The notes under the pieces were generated by a model. It did no database searches and was not told the origin of the DNA. It worked only from the letters and a program-made list of their open reading frames with translations. A stretch of DNA of 64,000 bases from NCBI RefSeq assembly GCF_041647995.1, contig NZ_JARRIB010000006.1, positions 1 through 64,000 of the forward strand. The letters run 5' to 3'. Source of the DNA: Pyrococcus kukulkanii. Its GTDB lineage: Archaea > Methanobacteriota_B > Thermococci > Thermococcales > Thermococcaceae. Below, in pieces: positions 53,277 to 61,682 of the stretch. Made by a program: the position numbers and the translations under genes. Each line of letters opens with the position of its first letter. The first letter of the stretch is position 1.

Positions 53277-54304
53277 CAGTATTCCCTCTCTACTATGAAC
53301 CTAGCCAATAACTCTAAGTCCTTTCTAGCAGTGCTGTTCGGGAGGGCCTTTAGGGCCTCATTGGCTTTATTAACGAGATCCTTTGCAACTCTCGAGGCGT
53401 ACTCTATGCTTCCGTACTCCTTCAATAGCTCTATAGCCTCCATAACTTCAGCCTTTATATCATCTTCAATTATACCTTTACCTTTCACATCGCCCGCGTA
53501 CCTTCCGAACACCCTCATGAACTTCTCCTTGGCCTTTTCATCGGCGTTCTCAAAGAAGTGGGCCACTATGAGAGTTTTCTTGCCCTTCCTTATGTCACTA
53601 CCCACCGGTTTGCCCAGCTTTTCCTCATCTGCAATTAAATCGAGAACGTCATCCCATATCTGGAAAGCCATACCAACGTTCCTCCCCCAGGTTGACAGGG
53701 CTTTGATGTACTCCTCATCGTCCGTGCCAACGATGCCTCCAACGGTAGCTGAAGCATCAAATAATGCCCCTGTCTTCCCGCTGATCATCTTCATGTACTC
53801 ATCTATCGTGACCGTTTCCCTCTTCTCAAACTCTAGATCCATGGCCTGGCCTTCGCAGAGCTCATTTGAAGCTTTAACTATCGTCTCCAGAATCCTAGCC
53901 TTCTTCTCCGAGCTTACCTCGGCCCTTGACACTGCTTCAAAGGCCTTGCTGAAGAGTAGGTCTCCGGCGAGAATCGCCATGTTTATTCCCCAAAGCTTGT
54001 GCACTGTAGGCTTACCCCTCCTCGTCTCGTCCATATCCATTATGTCATCATGAACGAGGGAGTAGTTGTGGATTAGCTCTATGGCAACCGCCGGATAAAC
54101 CGCACTTAAAGGGTTTCCTCCAACGGCCTCGGTTGCCGTTAAAACTACAAAGGGCCTGACCCTCTTGCCACCTGCCAATGGGTAGTGTCTCGCCGCATCA
54201 TAGAGGACTCTTGGCTCCTTTTCGGGGATGAGCTCGAAGAGCTTCTCGTCAACAAGTTTAGCTTTTGCCTTAATTCTTGCAAAGAGTTCGTCATATTCTC
54301 CCAT
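53276..54304 (-). CDS. idsA: Isoprenyl diphosphate synthase (GGPP/FPP synthase)
   Basis: The 342-aa enzyme shows the first aspartate-rich motif HDDIMDMDETRRGKPT (about 87-102), KTGALFDASA and the second motif QIWDDVLDL with GKPVGSDIRKGKKT. It makes the C15-C25 isoprenoid chains of archaeal lipids. ATG 54304 follows ggagggaacagca. It is the last core gene before the small island. Confidence 0.95.
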   Translation of the reverse strand: MGEYDELFARIKAKAKLVDEKLFELIPEKEPRVLYDAARHYPLAGGKRVRPFVVLTATEAVGGNPLSAVYPAVAIELIHNYSLVHDDIMDMDETRRGKPTVHKLWGINMAILAGDLLFSKAFEAVSRAEVSSEKKARILETIVKASNELCEGQAMDLEFEKRETVTIDEYMKMISGKTGALFDASATVGGIVGTDDEEYIKALSTWGRNVGMAFQIWDDVLDLIADEEKLGKPVGSDIRKGKKTLIVAHFFENADEKAKEKFMRVFGRYAGDVKGKGIIEDDIKAEVMEAIELLKEYGSIEYASRVAKDLVNKANEALKALPNSTARKDLELLARFIVEREY

Positions 54305-54483
54305 TGCTGTTCCCTCCGAGGATGATAAGTAGCCAAGGATGAGAGGGATGAAGTCTTTATGAGTTTTACTTGAGATATGCTGTGCGTTACCTTAATCTTC
54401 TAACTTTTTAGAGTAGTATTAATTATAAATTTCAACAGAAAGAAAATTTTCGGTGAGGACTTAGGAAGGAATTAGTTTCGAGA

Positions 54484-54551
54484 CTACTGCTTGAAAAACT
54501 CCTGAACCCCAGTCACGACGCATTTCCCAGAGTTAAAGAGGAGAGAGTAAC
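54484..54551 (-). pseudogene. TBP fragment (first repeat)
   Basis: The minus strand reads LFNSGKCVVTGVQEFFKQ and then a stop, mirroring [18 protein letters not shown] of the real TBP at 40.4 kb. Only about 20 codons remain and they have drifted. A TBP fragment from the other repeat lies at 32.8 kb. Confidence 0.6.
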
Positions 54552-54564
54552 AACCCCTGGCTCA

Positions 54565-54881
54565 CTCTTGAAATCAAGGTGATTGCGAGGAAAAAGGGAG
54601 TCCCCGAGAGCACTGTGGAGAGGGACTATGCTCAGGACTGGCTTTTGTTTGGACTCTCAAAGACGTGTCTGAAGATGGCATTGAAGGGAGGAACCGGAAT
54701 AAGGAAGGCCTATATCGAGGGCTACAGGTTTTCCGATGATTTGGACTTCACGCTCTTGGGAGAACATGCATGGAAAAACGGTACAAGAGGAATTAGTGAA
54801 GGATACTAGGATTGCCAAAAAAGAAAGCGGTATCAGTTTTAAAGAGGGAATCGACTTTAAAGAGGCACCAAATGAAGTGCC
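54565..54881 (+). pseudogene. AbiEii toxin fragment, truncated second copy
   Basis: The sequence closely matches 25735-26045 of the intact toxin, including the signature LKMALKGGTGIRKAYI and RFSDDLDFTLL. It lacks the start, shifts frame after about 54770, and ends abruptly near 54881 against an ATPase remnant. The intact copy is 29 kb away. Confidence 0.88.
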
Positions 54882-54884
54882 TAG

Positions 54885-55203
54885 ATTACCGTAACCATTG
54901 TTTCTCTGGCTATTTCAAGACTCTTCCCAAAGCGGACGAATTTCCTTATGTAAGCCCCCAAAAGACCCTCCATCGGCATGCCATTGGTCATCCTGGGAAG
55001 TCACTGATTTTCAGATACTCCCCAAAGAGCTTCAGCGTTTTTATCTGTAGAGCTCTGGCCGTTTCAGATCTACGACCTTAGCATATTCCCTCAAAAAACA
55101 GTGGCATGACTTTAAGCGTCCTTCCTTTTCCCTCCCTGGAAACTGTTCCATGTCCTGCTTCACCCCCAGAGAACTTGAGCCCGTGATCGTGACGACGTCG
55201 TTC
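54885..55203 (-). pseudogene. AAA_14/DUF4143 ATPase remnant
   Basis: On the minus strand one frame reads DDVVTITGSSSLGVKQDMEQF, then GREGKGRTLKVMPLFFREY, the family marker also seen in the ATPase at 38.8 kb. Other frames continue with ISDFPRMTNGMPMEGLLGAY and KFVRFGKSLEIARETM. The P-loop and C-terminal domain are gone. Confidence 0.7.
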
Positions 55204-55208
55204 TCCAG

Positions 55209-55613
55209 TCAATGGGTGGTTTGACTCCTGAATTTCACTACTTCCACGTCCAGTCCTTCGAAGTGCTTGTCATCCGTTACGACCTTAGCATCAACGGAAT
55301 AAGCGCTCGCCGCTATCAAGGCATCAACAATTGGAATCGCCTTCACCTTATACTTCCCTGCCTTTAATGCCACCTCCTCATCTATTGGAACTACCTTCAA
55401 GTTTGAAAATCTTACCTGCTCCACTCTCTTCCTATCGACTTCCTCTCCAGCCCTTCTCAAGTAAAGGTAGTAAATCTCTGTCAGCGTGATGGAGCTTATG
55501 AATCCTTCCGCCTTACCCTCGTCAACTTCTTTTAAGAGTTTCTCTACGAACTCCGCCCCTTTCTCATTGTTGAAGAATGCAATCAGCGCTTTAGTGTCGA
55601 AGAGGTACTTCAT
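55209..55613 (-). CDS. vapC: VapC-type PIN-domain toxin
   Basis: From ATG 55613 the 134-aa PIN domain has LFDTKALIAFF (Asp5), LTEIYYLYLR (Glu) and IVDALIAASAYSVDAKVVTDD with the late acids. It is complete. The upstream frame to 55640 overlaps the antitoxin gene, and this start keeps only a short gap, which is usual. Confidence 0.88.
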   Translation of the reverse strand: MKYLFDTKALIAFFNNEKGAEFVEKLLKEVDEGKAEGFISSITLTEIYYLYLRRAGEEVDRKRVEQVRFSNLKVVPIDEEVALKAGKYKVKAIPIVDALIAASAYSVDAKVVTDDKHFEGLDVEVVKFRSQTTH

Positions 55614-55621
55614 GGTCTCCA

Positions 55622-55846
55622 CTAGAATTCTTTGTCCCATTCTTCTCTTATCTTTTCAATTTCTTCTGACGCTCCTTCTATCTTGTCCACGCCTCTCAGC
55701 CTAGACAGCTTAACAACTGGCCTTAAGATTATTGCATCACCCTCCCTTTCAATTAGCAGTTTGTCCCCTTTTGATAGTTTTAGTTCTTTCCTGATTTTTG
55801 CTGGGATTACGATCTGACCTTTTGAGGATAGTTTTACAACCTCCAT
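55622..55846 (-). CDS. vapB: AbrB-type antitoxin of VapBC
   Basis: From ATG 55846 the 74-aa protein starts VVKLSSKGQIVIPAKIRKEL, then GDKLLIEREGDAIILRPV: a swapped-hairpin AbrB/SpoVT DNA-binding domain. The C-terminal tail (ASEEIEKIREEWDKEF) is toxin-binding. VapC follows 8 bases later. This intact pair stands amid pseudogenes. Confidence 0.88.
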   Translation of the reverse strand: MEVVKLSSKGQIVIPAKIRKELKLSKGDKLLIEREGDAIILRPVVKLSRLRGVDKIEGASEEIEKIREEWDKEF

Positions 55847-55855
55847 TTTTACCAC

Positions 55856-56118
55856 ATTGTTTTACTTTTCCCTGTAGCTCCTACCAGAGGATGGCGTTCT
55901 AAAGTGGCAACTCAACATCAAACCGCCAACATAGTGGAGGATTTTCCTCAGGGACAAAAGCCATCGAAGTTAGTAGGGGTTATTAAAGTTAAAGTCGGAC
56001 TTTGAAAGAAAGAGGTAGAACGGAGAGGAAAAGGACGTAAAGAGGATGATAGGGCTATTCTACATAAGTTTTTTGTGTAGTTCCTCTAGAGCTTGCATCT
56101 TTAGGTAAGTTTGCCTAG
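55856..56118. other. Gene-free stretch
   Basis: I see no gene, repeat or RNA signature between the VapB gene and the IS-type end. It is the decayed part of the small island. Confidence 0.5.
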
Positions 56119-56157
56119 TCTGACATTCTCTCTGCCCTGAATGACAGGGCTTGAAAA
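56119..56157 (-). mobile_element. IS200/IS605-type hairpin end, reverse orientation
   Basis: TCTGACATTCTCTCTGCCCTGAATGACAGGGCTTGAAAA is the diverged complement of the ends at 27.3 and 32.0 kb: the TCTGAC edge, the GCCCTG/CAGGGC stem and the T-rich flank (as AAAA) are kept. It faces the end at 56371. Confidence 0.55.
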
Positions 56158-56370
56158 TGTTCGTAGCACTTCATTATGGACGCAAACTTCTCCAAGCTAC
56201 AGAGAGAAGTGTCCCCACCAGATGATCCAGTCAGGCAATAATTAGATTTAGACGGAACGGCATTCGGCGAGCTCCTGAAATTCGCAGAAAACAAAAAGGA
56301 AATGTTGGGCAGACAATCATAGAGTTCAACAAAGAAGAACTGCAGTTCTCCTACACAGTTCTGCTCACCT
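56158..56370 (+). other. Insert between two facing IS-type ends, decayed
   Basis: Short broken frames such as MDANFSKLQREVSPPDDPV and GTAFGELLKFAENKKEMLG are seen, interrupted by stops at about 56240 and 56320. They may come from a lost gene carried between the two ends. Confidence 0.3.
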
Positions 56371-56395
56371 TTTTCTTTTGAAAGCCTCGCCCTCA
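56371..56395 (+). mobile_element. IS200/IS605-type hairpin end, truncated
   Basis: TTTTCTTTTGAAAGCCTCGCCCT matches the start of the ends at 27.3 and 32.0 kb but lacks the second half of the hairpin. Together with 56119-56157 it makes an inverted pair about 280 bp long. Confidence 0.55.
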
Positions 56396-56469
56396 TGGTT
56401 TCATTGGAGAGCTTTCGGGGGGTGACTCCTCACATCTTCAAAGTCCCTATTTACGAAATGTATAGGGGG

Positions 56470-57110
56470 TCCAAAGCTTGAGAAACTAATCGCTTTTTTG
56501 CTAGCCTCTAATGTTCGTATTCTTGCTCTTTCAGCTACTGTCCGCCCTATTGAGAGTCTAGCTAACTGGCTTAATTGCGATTACGTTGTTGGTAAGGCTC
56601 CTCCTCGGCAAGTTAAGGTGAATAGGGTTTTTATGAATGTTCGGAAGAGGGAAGAGCTTCTTGAGATTCTCGCTAAGAATAGGGATTTGTATTCTCCAGC
56701 TATAGTCTTCTGCCCAACGAAGTCCCAGAGTAAGATTCTTGCCCAGAAAATGGTTAAGATCTTAAAGAAGTGGCCTGGAGGGGGTATCAGTGAGGGATAT
56801 CAAGGTTGAGCTGATCCTCATATATGGTAGAGTAGATATGTAAAGAGTAATCCTCAATGTCCTTTGAAGCTGGTATGGCTACGGTTTAACAACTTTGAGG
56901 GGGTTGAGTGGATTGAGGAGAGTTTGAGGAGAATGATGGTAGAGCTAATGAGGTTAGAGGCTGAGACTCTTCTTATAATGATGAGATTACGGAAGATCTG
57001 AAAGAGAGTCTGAAGGCTTATATGGAGATAGGAAGAGATAAAGCCTCTAACAGGTGGAGAGTCGAAGAAGCTCTTAGAAGGAGGATTAGCTTTCATAGGC
57101 TCTAGGTCCC
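56470..57110 (+). pseudogene. Ski2/Hel308-like helicase remnant
   Basis: GPKLEKLIAFLLASNVRILALSATV and then PIESLANWLNC match the region of motif III in Ski2-like SF2 helicases, with AIVFCPTKSQSKILAQK (motif IV) following. The open frame 56498-56809 is only this middle part. Downstream, broken frames (FNNFEGVEWIEESLRRMM; DEITEDLKESLKAYMEIG) could be the drifted C-terminus. Motifs I-II and V-VI are missing, so it is inactive. Confidence 0.65.
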
Positions 57111-57234
57111 GTATATTATCTTCCTTTAATACAACACCTGGTGTCGAGTAAATTGGAGAAGAGTTCTTGGTTGAGCATAAGGCAAGAATTAGTTAGGGCT
57201 CATAAAGCCGAATCCAGCAGAAAAATTAAGATCT

Positions 57235-58557
57235 CTAGGGAATCTCAACAACATGCCCGTTCCTTGAGATAAACACATCCTTGCTGATCATGTACCCCTC
57301 TTCCTCGGCAAGCTCAGCGTAGTGAGTGAGCATCCTAAACTCTCCATGGGCTGGAACTATGTACTCGGGGTTGAGCATCCTGATGAGGTAACGGTGATCC
57401 TCCCTGCTTGCATGGCCTGAAACGTGGAGGTTCTTTATCATCCTAACGCCCCTCATCCTTAACTTGGTCTCTAAGGCGTACCTCTGAGCTATGTTTAAGG
57501 GATTAGGAATCACTCCAGCTGAGAAAACAACAGTATCCCTCTTTCCTATGTCGTAGAGCTCTCCGTTGGCCATTCTAGTTAGGATTGCCCCAGGTTCTCC
57601 TTGATGCCCAGTAACTATGAGAAGATAGTTCTCTCTGGCCTGAGAAACCTCCTTTAGAACCTTGCTGACAGCATTAGGACTTCTGAGAACCCTTGAACCT
57701 TTCATCTTTATTAGCCCGAGCTGCTTCGCTATTCCCGTGTACTTTGCCAATGACCTTCCGATGAATATAGCCTGCCTCCCCATCTTGTTCGCTATCTCAA
57801 TGAGCTCCTGAAGCCTTGCTATATGGCTCGCGAAGGTTGTGGCAATTAGTCCATCGGCTTCCATACCCTCGTACAAGAAAAAGTCCTCGAGAAGCATCTT
57901 TGCAACGGCCTCACTGGGAGTTTTAGTTTCCTCCGCAACCCTAGTTGATTCAGGAATTAAAACCTTAACTCCCTCCTTCCCAAGTTCCTTCAGTCTCTTA
58001 TAGTCGGGCCTCTCTCCGTAGGGATGGTTGTTGTCGAACTTGTAATCGCAAGCGTAAACAACGGCTCCTTCCGGGGTGTGTATTACCACAATCGATGATT
58101 GGGGAATTGAGTGGGTTATCTGCACAAATTCTATTGCAAGGTTCTCGCTTACCTGAACTATCTCGCCGTAGTTCGTCTCGTACAGCGGGTTGGTTACCTC
58201 AAAATATTCCTCCCCCTTTATCTCGCTTTTTGCGAGCCTTATTGTATATGGAGTTCCATAGATGGGGACGTCGGGATAATGAGGAGCTAGCTTACCAATT
58301 GCCCCTATATGGTCGAGGTGTCCGTGGGATAGGGCTATGGCGACAACTTTCTTGTCTCTTATCGGTCTATCGTCTGGAATTGCTCCCAGTTTCCTGAGCT
58401 CCTTGGAGCTCATCTTCTGGAATTCAACGTCCTCGTGAATTAAAACCCTGTCAAGCCTTATCCCCATATCAACAATCACGACCTCTCCATCGTATTCTAC
58501 AGCAGTCATGTTCTTTCCTACTTCCTCGTATCCTCCCAACGTGTATATCTTGATCAT
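57235..58557 (-). CDS. Archaeal ribonuclease J (beta-CASP)
   Basis: The 440-aa metallo-beta-lactamase RNase has LSHGHLDHIG (HxHxDH), the beta-CASP segments (TTFASHIARLQELI, VTGHQGEPGAIL) and the C-terminal VSGHASREDH and VPAHGEFRML motifs. aRNase J is a 5'-3' exonuclease in Thermococcales. ATG 58557 follows ggaggaagg-type purines. A strong hairpin lies just upstream in its leader. Confidence 0.93.
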   Translation of the reverse strand: MIKIYTLGGYEEVGKNMTAVEYDGEVVIVDMGIRLDRVLIHEDVEFQKMSSKELRKLGAIPDDRPIRDKKVVAIALSHGHLDHIGAIGKLAPHYPDVPIYGTPYTIRLAKSEIKGEEYFEVTNPLYETNYGEIVQVSENLAIEFVQITHSIPQSSIVVIHTPEGAVVYACDYKFDNNHPYGERPDYKRLKELGKEGVKVLIPESTRVAEETKTPSEAVAKMLLEDFFLYEGMEADGLIATTFASHIARLQELIEIANKMGRQAIFIGRSLAKYTGIAKQLGLIKMKGSRVLRSPNAVSKVLKEVSQARENYLLIVTGHQGEPGAILTRMANGELYDIGKRDTVVFSAGVIPNPLNIAQRYALETKLRMRGVRMIKNLHVSGHASREDHRYLIRMLNPEYIVPAHGEFRMLTHYAELAEEEGYMISKDVFISRNGHVVEIP

Positions 58558-58567
58558 TTCCTTCCTC

Positions 58568-58609
58568 CTCCGTTCTGATGCCCCGAGCCCTTTCGGGCAC
58601 GGGACGGAG
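58568..58609 (-). ncRNA. Hairpin in the RNase J leader (or a C/D-like small RNA)
   Basis: CCCG (58582-58585) pairs with CGGG (58600-58603) and GCCC (58587-58590) with GGGC (58595-58598) around a TTTC loop, with one A-A mismatch. An outer CTCCG/CGGAG (58568-58572 with 58605-58609) closes it over a TTCTGATGC bulge. It ends 11 bases before the RNase J start codon, so it could control translation of the RNase's own mRNA. On the plus strand CTGATG and CTGA could be C and D boxes. Confidence 0.35.
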
Positions 58610-58801
58610 CTGATCTTAATTCACTGGTTTTAGTTTAAAAAGATGTGCATTCACCTAACTACACTACAACTGAAGAAGATATCAATAACAGCTAAGACAT
58701 TGAGAAACCTGACCCGCTGACCAACTTCCTTAAAATTAGACGGGGAGAAAAGAGTAAAAAGCCCAACTTCAGCGGCGTTTATTAGCCCAAACTAAGGGGA
58801 A
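58610..58801. other. Gene-free stretch
   Basis: The space between the RNase J promoter and the end of the PmbA gene holds AT-rich promoter-like sequence (GTTTAAAAAGATG at about 58634-58646, read from the plus strand) and nothing else I can recognise. Confidence 0.4.
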
Positions 58802-60124
58802 TCACTTAGTGGCCCTGGTTATCCCCACTTCCTTCACGAGGACGTACGGGGTAGTTACTGGCCTTGAAACTTCCCACCAGTGGATGTGATATGAATCCTT
58901 CGTTAGGGCCACTACATTCTGAAGAATCCTAAGCATGTTGTCGCTTACCCTTATGTTCCTTATCGGCTTTAATTCGCCGTTCTCCACCAGGAATATTCCA
59001 TCCCTGGGTATAGTTGAGAAGTCGCCGGTCATGTAGTTCTGGAACCTCGTGTACCAGACGTTCGTTATGTAAATTCCCCTCTTCACTTCCTGGAAGAGCT
59101 CATCCTTAGTGTAATCTCCAGGCTCGAGGACTATGTTCCATGCCCTTGGGGTAATTAAACCAGCGTTCGCGGTGGTTTCCCTCTTGTACTTCTTTGCCAA
59201 GCTCGTGTTGAATAGGTACGTCTTTAGGACGCCGTTCTCTATGAGGGTAGTCTCCCTAGTTGGGACTCCCTCATCATCGAACTTCCTAGTTGCGTAACCG
59301 TTAGGCAAATTACCAACGTCCTTTATCGTTACTATTTCACTTGCAACTTTCTGGTCGAGCTTGTTGGCGAAGTAGCTAAAGCCCGCTTCAACGGCGAAAG
59401 CAGAAAACGCCCAGCCCATGTAGCTGAGTAGATTAGCGAAGGCCAATGGGTCAAATATTACGTCAAACCTTCCCTCGGGCCCCTGCTCAGGGTCCCTTGC
59501 CAGCTTGGCTATCTCTCCAGCCTTTCTCCCTGCGGACTCTGGATCAAACTTCTTGAGGACCCTGACGGAGTTAGTTCCGTGTCCGCTTTCGAGATCCCCA
59601 ATGAAAGCCCTAACGCTTATCTCGATTCCAGTTCCCTCATCAGAGGCTTCAACGCCGTTGCTCGTCGTTAGGTAAAGCTTGTTGTGGTCTGTATAGAGAA
59701 CCCCAGCAACCCTTTTAGCACCTTCCTCAAGTGCTGCATTTATAGCCCTCTCAATGTACTCGCTGGGATCGTCAAGCTCGACTATCGCCTTATCGAATGT
59801 CTCGGGGATGTCTTTGTATTTGAAGGGTCCCTCGGCAATCCCGTAGTAGTCCTCCTTCGGCTTCATCTTCTCGAGGTTGGCCTTCAGCGTCTTGAGGGTC
59901 TTCTCTATGTTCTCCTCGCTCAAGTCGATGATGCTTGTCCCTGCGATCCTCTTCTCCCACTCAACAAAGAGCTCAACCTTCCTCTCGTGCCAGTGCTTTG
60001 CAACGGTGACCTCATTGTTTGCGAACCTAACCTGCCTCCTGTTCATCTCATAGCTTAAAACTACAACATCCCCAAAGCCCAGCTCCTTGGCCTTCTTAAG
60101 GATAAGCTCGTTAACATCAAACAT
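58802..60124 (-). CDS. pmbA: TldE/PmbA-type subunit of a metalloprotease pair
   Basis: From ATG 60124 (after gaggtggtggaa) the 440-aa protein has the modulator fold of TldD/PmbA but no HExxxH. It keeps the RQVRFANNEVTVAKHWHERK start and the GDFSTIPRDGIFLVENGE end of the PmbA branch. PmbA partners TldD in peptide cleavage. It follows tldD after 10 bases on the same strand. Confidence 0.93.
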   Translation of the reverse strand: MFDVNELILKKAKELGFGDVVVLSYEMNRRQVRFANNEVTVAKHWHERKVELFVEWEKRIAGTSIIDLSEENIEKTLKTLKANLEKMKPKEDYYGIAEGPFKYKDIPETFDKAIVELDDPSEYIERAINAALEEGAKRVAGVLYTDHNKLYLTTSNGVEASDEGTGIEISVRAFIGDLESGHGTNSVRVLKKFDPESAGRKAGEIAKLARDPEQGPEGRFDVIFDPLAFANLLSYMGWAFSAFAVEAGFSYFANKLDQKVASEIVTIKDVGNLPNGYATRKFDDEGVPTRETTLIENGVLKTYLFNTSLAKKYKRETTANAGLITPRAWNIVLEPGDYTKDELFQEVKRGIYITNVWYTRFQNYMTGDFSTIPRDGIFLVENGELKPIRNIRVSDNMLRILQNVVALTKDSYHIHWWEVSRPVTTPYVLVKEVGITRATK

Positions 60125-60134
60125 TTCCACCACC

Positions 60135-61556
60135 TCACGGCCTCCTCAGTGGGATATCCCTAAGCCTCGCATGTGCTCCACCCATCCAAACGGGAACGCC
60201 TTGCCCTGGTTCTCCCTTCCCACAGGTTCCTGGATAGAACTCCACTTCCTTGCCCACAGCATCAACGCTACTCCATAATCCTCTGGTCGTGATCTCAAGA
60301 ATCGGCCTCTTCACAGGGTGCTTTATCTCGCCGTTCTCGATGAGGTATGCCTCCCTACCTATGTACCTCTGCTGGTACCTTCTGTCGTCAATGTTCCACT
60401 CGTTGAAGGAGACCATGTAGACGCCGAGCTTGATGTCCTCGATGAGTTCCTCGAATGAGTAATCTCCTGGGGCGAGGTAGGTGTTGGCCATTCTCACAAT
60501 TGGCTCCCTGTTGTAGTTTATTGCTCTAGCTGCGGCGTTTGAATTAAGGCCGAGCTTGTAGGCGTACTCCCTGTTCATGAGAAACTCGGTAATGACCCCG
60601 TTCCTTATGAGGTACCTTGGGCGAGCTTTCACTCCTTCGTCATCGTAGAGGTAGAAGCCCCAGCTGTTTGGAATCGTTGGATCATCTATTACAGTAACAA
60701 CTTCGCTCCCGATTCTCTCCCCTAACATATCAGGCTTGACAAAGCTCTCTCCCGCCTGAGCGGCCTCCCTTCCCATTATCCTGTCGAGCTCATAGGGATG
60801 TCCCACGCTCTCGTGAACTGCGATTCCTGCCACCTCGGGGCTTATAATGAGATCAACTTTACCTTCTGGAGGTCTCTTCCCCTCAACTATGAGCTTTCTC
60901 AAAGTTTCAACTTCCCTCTTAGCCCTTTCCCAGGGCTCATCCTTCTCAATTAGCTCAAGTCCTCCGGAGAAAGCTCTCTCGATGAATGGAGCCTGCTCCA
61001 TCTGACCGTTCTCGAAGACAACCAAGTTGTACATTACGGAAACCCTTGGGATTTTGCTCTTCACGTAGGCCCCCTCGCTGTTGACGAAGACCTTCTTCCA
61101 GAGTTGGTCGGAATATGCGAGGTACCTCATCGGAACCTTTATTCCAGTCCCTGTGACTTCTTCCTCAATTTTCTTCAGGAGCTCGAGCTTTTCTTCTGGG
61201 GAAACGTCGCGGAAGTCTTTCTTCATCTTGACCTCGTACTTGACCTGGTGGAAGTGTTCTTCGCTGAACTTTATTGGCTCTTTCCTGAGCTTTGAGGCAG
61301 ATTTTGCCAGCTTTACCGCCCTCTCAACAGCCTCTGCAACGCTCTCCTTGGTTAGAACGTTCGTGCTTGCGAAGCCCATTCCACCGTTAACGAGGACTCT
61401 AATTCCTATTCCCCTGTCTGAGAGCAGGCTTAATCCCTCTGGAACACCGTTCTTCATTGCAATTGAAGTCCCCTGCTTCTCCTCAAACCTTGCTTCCGCG
61501 TACTCTGCTCCCAGATCCAGAGCCCTCTCCACCGCGAACTCAACTAAGTCATGCAT
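60135..61556 (-). CDS. tldD: TldD-type metalloprotease
   Basis: From ATG 61556 (gaggtg six bases upstream) the 473-aa protein carries the zinc motif VAGIAVHESVGHPYELD (HExxxH). It also has FVKPDMLGERIGSE and the LVNGGMGFASTNVL region of TldD. It degrades peptides with the PmbA protein coded next to it. Its closing part CGKGEPGQGVPVWMGGAHAR is typical of the family and of ordinary length. Confidence 0.95.
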   Translation of the reverse strand: MHDLVEFAVERALDLGAEYAEARFEEKQGTSIAMKNGVPEGLSLLSDRGIGIRVLVNGGMGFASTNVLTKESVAEAVERAVKLAKSASKLRKEPIKFSEEHFHQVKYEVKMKKDFRDVSPEEKLELLKKIEEEVTGTGIKVPMRYLAYSDQLWKKVFVNSEGAYVKSKIPRVSVMYNLVVFENGQMEQAPFIERAFSGGLELIEKDEPWERAKREVETLRKLIVEGKRPPEGKVDLIISPEVAGIAVHESVGHPYELDRIMGREAAQAGESFVKPDMLGERIGSEVVTVIDDPTIPNSWGFYLYDDEGVKARPRYLIRNGVITEFLMNREYAYKLGLNSNAAARAINYNREPIVRMANTYLAPGDYSFEELIEDIKLGVYMVSFNEWNIDDRRYQQRYIGREAYLIENGEIKHPVKRPILEITTRGLWSSVDAVGKEVEFYPGTCGKGEPGQGVPVWMGGAHARLRDIPLRRP

Positions 61557-61682
61557 GCTCATCACCTCGATAGTGGTGTATACATCTATGCCCTCGGAAG
61601 TATAAAAGTCTTTTCGTTAAGATTTGTATCGAAAGGAGAAGGGTGAAGAAAATTTAATAGGAAGTCACGTGAAAGCTAGACC

